From NCBI GenBank assembly GCA_900554225.1, contig USGH01000082.1, positions 1 to 9,915 of the forward strand: a DNA stretch of 9,915 nucleotides, written 5' to 3'. Below, in pieces: positions 1-5,272 of the stretch; the first letter of the stretch is position 1; every line of letters begins with the position of its first letter. The notes under the pieces are model-generated. The model was not told the DNA's origin. It did no database searches and saw only the letters and a program-made list of their open reading frames with translations. The position numbers and the translations under genes were made by a program. Source of the DNA: an uncultured Eubacteriales bacterium. GTDB lineage: Bacteria; Bacillota; Clostridia; Oscillospirales; CAG-272.

Positions 1-460
1 ATGTACCTGTATCAACAAAATGTACGGTCGCACCTGTCACACGTACGCCTCTTTCAAGAGCTTTTTCATGCACATCCAATCCATAATAGCCCACTCCACT
101 GAAAGACGGAATCAGTGACGGGTGGATATTGATGATCTTATTTCTGTATTTTTCGATCATGGCCGCCGGGATCTTTACCAGGTATCCGGCCAGCACGATC
201 AGATCCAGATGGTAGGAATCGATCTTCGCGACAAGCGCCTCATTAAATTCCTCTCTGGACGCAAACTCCTTCGGGGACAGGCATTCTGCCGGGATCCCGT
301 GCTTTTTCGCGTATGCTTCTCCGGTTTCCGCTTGACGGGAATACACCGCGCACACCGCAAACAGACCGGAAGCCTTTGCTTCTGTCGTGAGCCAGTCGCT
401 GACAAAATTCGTACCGATGATCCCCAGGCGGATCTTTTTTTCTGTGGTGCAGTTTTTCAA
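1..460 (-). CDS. purN: Chimeric ORF: Gfo/Idh/MocA-type Rossmann N-terminus joined in frame to PurN body (3' end off window)
   Basis: Read from a TTG at 460 preceded by GGGAGG (471-476, 10-nt spacing), 153 residues run off the left edge; an in-frame ATG at 478 is the alternative start. Residues 10-57 resemble the NAD(P)-binding start of Gfo/Idh/MocA oxidoreductases: the glycine-rich GIIGTNF at 13-19, then AVYSR and AKKHGIP. Residues 58-153 are instead glycinamide ribonucleotide formyltransferase (10-formyl-THF-dependent, purine synthesis): LDLIVLAGYL, the catalytic-site IINIHPSLIPSF (Asn111, His113), GVGYYGL and VTGATVHFVD, whose Asp150 is probably the catalytic Asp. The PurN N-terminal phosphate loop (SGGGTNLQ type) is missing, and so is the oxidoreductase substrate domain, so neither enzyme should work as drawn. 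The gene follows the TepA-like gene by 55 nt in the same direction. I favour a misassembly at a short shared stretch over a natural fusion. Confidence 0.8.
   Translation of the reverse strand, partial: MKNCTTEKKIRLGIIGTNFVSDWLTTEAKASGLFAVCAVYSRQAETGEAYAKKHGIPAECLSPKEFASREEFNEALVAKIDSYHLDLIVLAGYLVKIPAAMIEKYRNKIINIHPSLIPSFSGVGYYGLDVHEKALERGVRVTGATVHFVDTGT
288..310. other. Probable chimeric junction inside the 1-460 reading frame
   Basis: On the minus strand, codons up to AKKHGIP match what is expected of an oxidoreductase N-terminus, and those from AKKHGIP onward match PurN. The AKKHGIP stretch fits both families, so the join probably lies within it. A GGATCC site at 292-297 falls inside, but that hexamer occurs elsewhere in the window and need not matter. 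The exact breakpoint cannot be fixed from the sequence alone. Confidence 0.6.
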
Positions 461-515
461 AGAGATAAAGCCTCCCATACATTTTTCTATAGGATACCAT
501 ATCCGCCGCCGTCTG

Positions 516-1256
516 TCAATCCGCTTTTGCACATTCTTTATGCGCATCGGAAGACGCATGGTCCTTTTCCGCACGAATCTGGCACCGCAGCGCATCCAGT
601 GCGTCGGATAAGCCGCCTGTGTGATCGATCAGTCCGCATCCGACCGCTTCGCGCCCATCGATGAGGGAACCGACATCTGTGGCGATTTGATCGGTCCGCA
701 GCAGCATCTCCCGGAAGCACTCCTCCGATACCGCGGAATGGGAGGTGACAAAACGGATGATCCGATCCTGCATCCGTTCAAAATAATAGTACGTCTGCGG
801 TACACCGATCACGGTTCCGCTGATGCGCACGGGATGGATCGTCATGGTCGCGGACGGTACGATGAAGGAAGCTTTCGCGGAGACGGCAAGCGGTACGCCG
901 ATGGAATGACCGCCGCCCAATACCAGCGATACCGTAGGCTTTTTCATGCTCGCGATCATCTCTGCCAGTGCCAGTCCCGCCTCCACGTCTCCGCCCATCG
1001 TGTTCAATACGAGAAGAAGTCCGTCGATCTCGTCGCTTTCCTCAATGGATACAAGCAGCGGGATCAGATGCTCGTATTTGGTCGCTTTCTGTCCGTCTCC
1101 AAGCAGATAATGCCCCTCGATCTGTCCGATGATCGTCAGACAGTGGATCGTTTCTCCGGCGGACTGCGAGATCACCCCGCCGGTTTTCATCAGATACGAC
1201 AGATTGTCCTCGTCGCGTGTATCGCTTTCGCGTTTGTTTTCTGCTTCGTTTTCCAT
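516..1256 (-). CDS. tepA: TepA/YmfB-like Clp-fold serine protease
   Basis: A 246-residue ClpP-superfamily (crotonase-like fold) serine protease of the TepA/YmfB branch, cytoplasmic or membrane-associated. The catalytic triad is visible: Ser118 in LGGGHSIGVPLAV, His141 in ATMTIHPVR, and Asp194 in ATDVGSLIDGREAVGCGLID. The oxyanion-side LNTMGGDVEAGLALAEMI also matches the family. Bacillus TepA has been linked to pre-protein translocation and turnover of small secreted proteins; the target here is unknown. I chose ATG 1256 because GGAG at 1267-1270 precedes it by 10 nt. The longer start at 1292 (258 residues) has no visible ribosome binding site. The N-terminal 25 or so residues are charged and not conserved in the family. 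It lies 122 nt past the lipoprotein gene, behind a strong terminator, yet I found no convincing promoter of its own. The downstream gene (1-460) follows after 55 nt, so the two may be co-transcribed. Confidence 0.9.
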   Translation of the reverse strand: MENEAENKRESDTRDEDNLSYLMKTGGVISQSAGETIHCLTIIGQIEGHYLLGDGQKATKYEHLIPLLVSIEESDEIDGLLLVLNTMGGDVEAGLALAEMIASMKKPTVSLVLGGGHSIGVPLAVSAKASFIVPSATMTIHPVRISGTVIGVPQTYYYFERMQDRIIRFVTSHSAVSEECFREMLLRTDQIATDVGSLIDGREAVGCGLIDHTGGLSDALDALRCQIRAEKDHASSDAHKECAKAD

Positions 1257-1323
1257 ATCGCATACGCTCCGTTTTTCATTTGCATTACCCATAGTATGGC
1301 GGAAAATGGGGGAGAATATGCGT

Positions 1324-1360
1324 AAAAAAACAGGAGAACCGTCCCGAAGAACGATTCTCC
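1324..1360 (-). terminator. Rho-independent terminator of the solute-binding lipoprotein gene
   Basis: Read on the minus strand, a 12-bp stem (arms 1349-1360 and 1333-1344, including a few G-U pairs) closes on a TTCG tetraloop and is followed by a 7-T run (1324-1330). It starts 18 nt after the lipoprotein stop codon. It should insulate the TepA-like gene from lipoprotein transcription. Confidence 0.93.
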
Positions 1361-1378
1361 CATTGGGTGTGCCGTCTA

Positions 1379-2890
1379 TCAGTTGCCGGAGAGATCCAGC
1401 TCCTTATATTTTTCAATGATGCCAGACAGTTTTGTTTCCAGATTCTTGCCGTTCTTTTCCCAGTACGAAGCGAAAGTACCTTCGGATTTGGAACCGTATA
1501 CGGCGTTTGTGAAGATGGAGCCTGTCCCGATTGCTTTGTCCGCCATCATGATGAACGGGGACTTGATGTTGTCATAGATCAGATCGATCATTTCCGCGTC
1601 AATGGCGGCGTCTGCGTATTTTACCTTCAGCGCGGTGTCATACCATGCCGGCGTGACCTTGCGATAGGATTCTGCGCAGAGAGCTTCAATGGAGGCATAT
1701 ACTGCGTCGAGCTTTTCAGCAGGTGCAGATACCGGAACGCCTACACCGCAGCCATTTGCCGGAGCCGCGCCGGAATAGTAGGAGAAGGATTCCTCCAGCT
1801 TCGGATAGGGAAGAATGCCGTAATCGAAATCCGCCTGACGCAGGTCGTTCGCTGTGGAGAACATACCCGGATAGAAGAGGGATTTTTCATCCAGGAAGGT
1901 TTGACCGGTGGCACCCTCCGCAGACATATTTTCGGTATACAGCAGTCTGTAGAGCGTATCTGCCCACTTGATCGATTCCTCGTTGTAAATATCCAGTACC
2001 GGGAATCCGTCGGCATCGCGGGTGATATAGTCAAGACCAATGGACATGGACAGATAATTCGGAATGCCCCACTGTGAGTAGCGGAAGCCGAGCAAATCGC
2101 TGTCGTCATACACGCCGTCGCCGTTCACATCCGTGGCAATATCGCGGCAATACTGCATGAATACATCGTACGTCCATTTTCCCTCCAGGACCGTATCATA
2201 AAGAGCCTGCGTATCGCCGAAATGATCGATGAAGAGGGGCTTGTTGAAGTACATGGCAGACGCACCCAGCAGCGTAGTCAGACAAATATCTCCGGCGAGG
2301 AAATACCGCTTATTGTTGTCGAGACTGCTCTGCTCCATCAGATCGTTGTACCACCATGGCTGGCTCAGATCGATATACGGCTTGGTGGCAAGATCATAGT
2401 AAAAGCCCTGTACCGACTGCTCAAACAGACGGGAGTTTTCCTCTACGACGAAATCATAATCAGACGCGCCGGCAAGCAGAGCCGTTTTGACTGCGTTCGG
2501 GAAACCATTCCAGTCGTCCGAGCCGATGATCCAGTTGAATTTTACGCCGAGCCGTTCTTCGACGGTAATGTTTCGGTTGACCATGGCGTCCAGTACGACA
2601 TCCCCGGTCAACTCACCGCCGCCCGTCGTATCGTACCATACGGAGCTGTCCCAGCCAAAACCGAACACATTGATGGTCATGTCGTCAAAGCGCAGATCGT
2701 CCGGTAAGGAATCCTTGGTGTTTGCACGGGTGGTTTCCGTTTCTGCCGACGTGGTATCCGAGGGCGTGGTGTCTTCCGTGCGCTTTTCCGTTTCCGGTGT
2801 GGTGCCGCCGCCGCATCCCGTCAGAACGGGGAGGGAAACAAGCATACAGAGAATCAGGCAGACGAGTCTTTTTTTCAGGTCAGATCTCAT
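1379..2890 (-). CDS. ABC transporter extracellular solute-binding lipoprotein
   Basis: A 503-residue family-1-type extracellular solute-binding protein, expected to be lipid-anchored on the outer face of the cytoplasmic membrane and to deliver a ligand (sugars are usual for this group) to an ABC importer. A lipoprotein signal peptide has basic residues (RSDLKKR), a hydrophobic core and lipobox LTGC with Cys26. A Thr/Ser/Glu-rich tether follows at about 27-60, then the periplasmic-binding-type domain beginning LRFDDMTINVFGF. A DVNGDGVYDDSD loop (254-265) has the spacing of a calcium-binding loop and is common in clostridial members. ATG 2888-2890 is chosen because the signal peptide begins there and AAAGGAG lies 11 nt upstream; the in-frame extension to 2959 would spoil the signal. 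No permease, ATPase or two-component gene adjoins it, and the terminator follows at once, so it is a monocistronic orphan here. The ligand cannot be deduced. Confidence 0.92.
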   Translation of the reverse strand: MRSDLKKRLVCLILCMLVSLPVLTGCGGGTTPETEKRTEDTTPSDTTSAETETTRANTKDSLPDDLRFDDMTINVFGFGWDSSVWYDTTGGGELTGDVVLDAMVNRNITVEERLGVKFNWIIGSDDWNGFPNAVKTALLAGASDYDFVVEENSRLFEQSVQGFYYDLATKPYIDLSQPWWYNDLMEQSSLDNNKRYFLAGDICLTTLLGASAMYFNKPLFIDHFGDTQALYDTVLEGKWTYDVFMQYCRDIATDVNGDGVYDDSDLLGFRYSQWGIPNYLSMSIGLDYITRDADGFPVLDIYNEESIKWADTLYRLLYTENMSAEGATGQTFLDEKSLFYPGMFSTANDLRQADFDYGILPYPKLEESFSYYSGAAPANGCGVGVPVSAPAEKLDAVYASIEALCAESYRKVTPAWYDTALKVKYADAAIDAEMIDLIYDNIKSPFIMMADKAIGTGSIFTNAVYGSKSEGTFASYWEKNGKNLETKLSGIIEKYKELDLSGN

Positions 2891-2973
2891 GGGAAAATGT
2901 GCTCCTTTCCAACACAAAACAGTAAAAATGGTCATTTGAAGCTGTGGGATCCATAACACACATATACAATCAT

Positions 2974-3002
2974 AGTATACCCGAAATGTCAGGAAAAGTC
3001 AG
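2974..3002 (-). promoter_or_regulatory. Putative sigma-A promoter of the lipoprotein gene
   Basis: On the minus strand, CTGACT (2997-3002; four of six consensus positions) and TATACT (2974-2979; five of six) are separated by 17 nt. The predicted start near 2967 gives a leader of about 75 nt before the ATG at 2890. The -35 box is imperfect, so strength and exact identity are uncertain. Confidence 0.55.
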
Positions 3003-3081
3003 TCTGGATTTGTGAAAAAAATATGTAAAATTTGTAAATCAGGGCAGATGGAAAAATCCATGGCGCGCGATCGTTTCGCTA

Positions 3082-3111
3082 TTGACAAGACTGTGGATTT
3101 CGTGCTATAAT
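3082..3111 (+). promoter_or_regulatory. Near-perfect extended -10 sigma-A promoter for the DUF5107 gene
   Basis: TTGACA (3082-3087) and TATAAT (3106-3111) both match consensus exactly, with an 18-nt spacer and a TGC directly before the -10 box (extended -10). The predicted start is near 3118, giving a leader of about 39 nt. A promoter this good is often held down by a repressor, which fits the inverted repeat just downstream. Confidence 0.9.
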
Positions 3112-3125
3112 ACCCCAAAAATACG

Positions 3126-3141
3126 CTGTGCGGCAGCACAG
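3126..3141 (+). repeat. Perfect inverted repeat in the DUF5107 leader (operator or hairpin)
   Basis: CTGTGC (3126-3131) and GCACAG (3136-3141) are exact inverted copies around GGCA. The element lies about 8-23 nt after the predicted transcription start and 3 nt before the AGGGAGG ribosome binding site (3145-3151). It could be a repressor operator or an RNA hairpin near the ribosome binding site. The stem is short, so chance occurrence is possible. Confidence 0.4.
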
Positions 3142-3156
3142 ATGAGGGAGGCAGTT

Positions 3157-5151
3157 ATGACGCTGACATTCAAAAAACAGGCATTCGACGCGGCATGGAT
3201 GGGAAAGGCAAACGTGATTCCATCGATCCAGCCGTTCTATAAGGCAAAAGAGGATCCAAAGGTGACGGTTGCGGAGGGCTTCCGAAAAGAGGAGGGAGAA
3301 TGGGTCTATCGCGGCAATATCCACACGATTCTCCCCTATACCGCGCTCGACCAGTACGACCGGAATATCGAAAAGCGCGATATGGACGTGGCGATCCTGG
3401 AAAACGAGTATCTCCGCGCGACATTCATGCTCGATCTCGGCGGGCGTCTCTGGTCCCTCTACTCCAAAACGGAAAACCGAGAGCTGCTCTACGAGAATCC
3501 CGTGTACCAGCCCGCCAATCTGGCACTGCGCAATGCGTGGTTTTCCGGCGGTGTTGAATGGAATATCGGCATCATAGGGCATCATCCGTATACGTGCAGC
3601 CCGATATTTGCCGCGGAGAGCCAAAATGAAAAGGGCGAACCGGTTCTTGTGATGTACGAATATGAGCGCAAACGCGGTGTGGCGTACAGTGTCAAGGCGA
3701 CGCTTGCCCGGGACGTGCTGCTTGTTCATGTGGACATCCAGAACCAAAAGGATACGCCGACGTGGATGTACTGGTGGAGCAATATCGCTGTGGATGAAAC
3801 GGACGGCAGCCGCGTGCTTGTTCCGGCAAGGCAATCGTACACCTTCAACCGGCGCGAAGACGGCGTGACCGTGGTCGGCGCGGAGGATACCCCGTATATC
3901 GACGGCTGGGATTCGAGCTATCCGGCAACACACAAGCGTGCGCGCGATTTCTTCTACCGGATCGACCCCGCACAGCCGAAATGGGAAGCAAATGTAGACA
4001 AAAACGGTCGCGGTATGGTGCAGTTTTCCACACCGGAGCTGGTGGGCAGAAAGCTGTTCGTCTGGGGCGCGGCAAGTCAGGGCGGAAAAAACTGGAACCG
4101 TTGGCTGTCCCACGGCGATACGCGGTACACGGAGATCCAGGCGGGGCTTCTGCGCAGTCAGATGGAGCAGTGTCAGATGCCGGCACACAGCGCGTATCAC
4201 TGGACGGAGGGATACACTGCCTGCTCCGGCGATCCGACGATCCTGCACGGCGCGGATTACGATGCGGCAAACCGTCTGGTCGAGGATTCGCTCCGGGACA
4301 AGTATTCGCTTTTGACTGACGGCTACTTCCAGTTGGTCGGCGCGGCAAAACTGAAGCATTTCGGCTCCGGCTGGGGTGCGCTGGAGGAAGAGCTGCGCGG
4401 ACAGCGGCTGAGCGACGATCCGACGGTGGTGTTCCCGGCGACCTCTGTACGTGAGGAAGGCGATATTGCCATGCTCCTTGCCACAGGACATCTTCCGGCA
4501 CACGATCCGGAGGACTGCAATATCTCCTATGTATCCGGCGAAAAGTACATTCATCTCCTGGAGGAAAGCGGCGACCGGGACTGGTACACGATGCTGCTGC
4601 TCGGATGTGCGTATTACGAGGCAGAGCGGTACGAGGAGGCAAAGGCAGCATTTCGCGCGTCTGTGGAGGCAAAGGAAAACTTCATTGCCTGCCGCTGTCT
4701 CGCCTGGATGTGCATCGCGGACGACAACAAAGAAGAGGGCAGAGCGTGGATGCGCCGTTCCGAAAAGCTCGGCAGAAAATACCCGCGCAGTCTCATCGAT
4801 GTGGTGAAGTATTTCAAACGGTACGGCACGGATGAAGAGGTCTGCGCCATCATCGAAAATGCTACAGACGAAGCGCGCGCACAGGGCAGGATCCAGATGT
4901 ACTACGCCGACAGCCTGACGCAGCTGGGCAGATTGGACGAGGCGCGGGAGATCGTGACGGAGAGCCTGATCGTTCCCGATATGCAGGAGGGCGAGAACAC
5001 CACCTTCAAGCTCTGGTGCGATCTCTATGCCCGGATCATCGCGAGAGACGAGAATCGCCCGCTCGACGAGATCAAAACGCAGGAGGTCCTTGCAAAGTAT
5101 CCGATCCCGGCAGGTATCGACTTCCGTATGGGCGAATACGAGGTACACTGA
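3157..5151 (+). CDS. DUF5107 domain protein with C-terminal TPR repeats
   Basis: A 664-residue cytoplasmic protein (no signal peptide or membrane segment seen) of the DUF5107 family. The N-terminal half, about 45-350, resembles a galactose-mutarotase-like beta-sandwich: ILENEYLRATFMLDLGGRLW (80-99), NPVYQPANLALRNAWFSGG (114-132), then VEWNIGIIGHHPYTCSP with Glu134 and His142-His143 as candidate sugar-contact residues, and YTEIQAGL plus HWTEGY (Glu326, Glu351). The C-terminal part has TPR-like helices at about 473-505 (YTMLLLGCAYYEAERYEEA) and 577-605 (YADSLTQLGRLDEAREIV). The family is linked by fold and context to carbohydrate metabolism; its reaction is not known to me. ATG 3157 is set by AGGGAGG 5 nt upstream; the frame is open back to 3082, but that stretch is the promoter. 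It is divergent from the lipoprotein gene, has its own promoter and terminator, and is single-gene. Antisense reading frames within it are shadows. Confidence 0.9.
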   Translation: MTLTFKKQAFDAAWMGKANVIPSIQPFYKAKEDPKVTVAEGFRKEEGEWVYRGNIHTILPYTALDQYDRNIEKRDMDVAILENEYLRATFMLDLGGRLWSLYSKTENRELLYENPVYQPANLALRNAWFSGGVEWNIGIIGHHPYTCSPIFAAESQNEKGEPVLVMYEYERKRGVAYSVKATLARDVLLVHVDIQNQKDTPTWMYWWSNIAVDETDGSRVLVPARQSYTFNRREDGVTVVGAEDTPYIDGWDSSYPATHKRARDFFYRIDPAQPKWEANVDKNGRGMVQFSTPELVGRKLFVWGAASQGGKNWNRWLSHGDTRYTEIQAGLLRSQMEQCQMPAHSAYHWTEGYTACSGDPTILHGADYDAANRLVEDSLRDKYSLLTDGYFQLVGAAKLKHFGSGWGALEEELRGQRLSDDPTVVFPATSVREEGDIAMLLATGHLPAHDPEDCNISYVSGEKYIHLLEESGDRDWYTMLLLGCAYYEAERYEEAKAAFRASVEAKENFIACRCLAWMCIADDNKEEGRAWMRRSEKLGRKYPRSLIDVVKYFKRYGTDEEVCAIIENATDEARAQGRIQMYYADSLTQLGRLDEAREIVTESLIVPDMQEGENTTFKLWCDLYARIIARDENRPLDEIKTQEVLAKYPIPAGIDFRMGEYEVH

Positions 5152-5229
5152 ACGCGGCATACGTTTGACGGAGCGTGTTCCTGCATCCGCTGCGTTCCCG
5201 GCGTTTCCGACAAATCCATATAAAGCAGT

Positions 5230-5272
5230 GCGGCAGACTTTGCTTTCTCAAAAAGTCTGCCGCTGTTTTTTT
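5230..5272 (+). terminator. Rho-independent terminator of the DUF5107 gene
   Basis: A perfect 12-bp stem, GCGGCAGACTTT (5230-5241) with AAAGTCTGCCGC (5252-5263), has a 10-nt loop and is followed by seven Ts (5266-5272). The T run reaches the stop codon of the convergent sigma gene. On the minus strand the stem is followed by a weak T tract (TGCTTTATAT), so it may also work poorly as that gene's terminator. Confidence 0.9.

Larger units (their letters stand above)
2891..3156. other. Divergent intergenic region between lipoprotein and DUF5107 genes
   Basis: These 266 bases separate two divergently transcribed genes and hold a promoter for each (2974-3002 minus, 3082-3111 plus). The middle (3010-3060) is AT-rich, unlike the flanking genes, and carries a small inverted repeat, ATGGA-AAAA-TCCAT at 3048-3061, about 20 bases upstream of the plus -35 box. 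A further inverted repeat lies in the plus-strand leader. No recognisable catabolite-repression (cre) box was seen. Confidence 0.7.

Noticed and set aside
292..297. A GGATCC (BamHI) site at the left chimeric junction, suggesting a cloning ligation
   Set aside because: Other GGATCC sites occur in ordinary coding sequence in the window, and the right-hand junction has no restriction site. A shared-k-mer misassembly explains both joins more simply.
1293..1323. A possible promoter for the TepA-like gene after the lipoprotein terminator
   Set aside because: TACTAT and TATTCT boxes are present, but no -35 element lies at 16-18 nt from either, so I did not call it.
621..1325. A plus-strand open frame of about 234 codons opposite the TepA-like gene
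   Set aside because: The minus strand carries the full catalytic triad in context. The plus frame has no recognisable motifs and runs into the lipoprotein terminator region.
2891..2959. An N-terminal extension of the lipoprotein gene to 2959
   Set aside because: It would place 23 residues before the signal peptide, hiding it from the secretion machinery, and has no ribosome binding site of its own.
3082..3156. An upstream extension of the DUF5107 protein starting at TTG 3082
   Set aside because: This TTG is the first base triplet of the -35 box, and the stretch includes the -10 box and ribosome binding site. ATG 3157 with AGGGAGG is clearly the start.
3079..5160. A very long open frame (about 690 codons) on the minus strand, antisense to the whole DUF5107 gene
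   Set aside because: It has no recognisable domain, is rich in Arg, His and Cys as antisense frames of G+C-rich genes usually are, and exactly mirrors a gene with a clear promoter, ribosome binding site and family match. It reflects codon bias on the coding strand.
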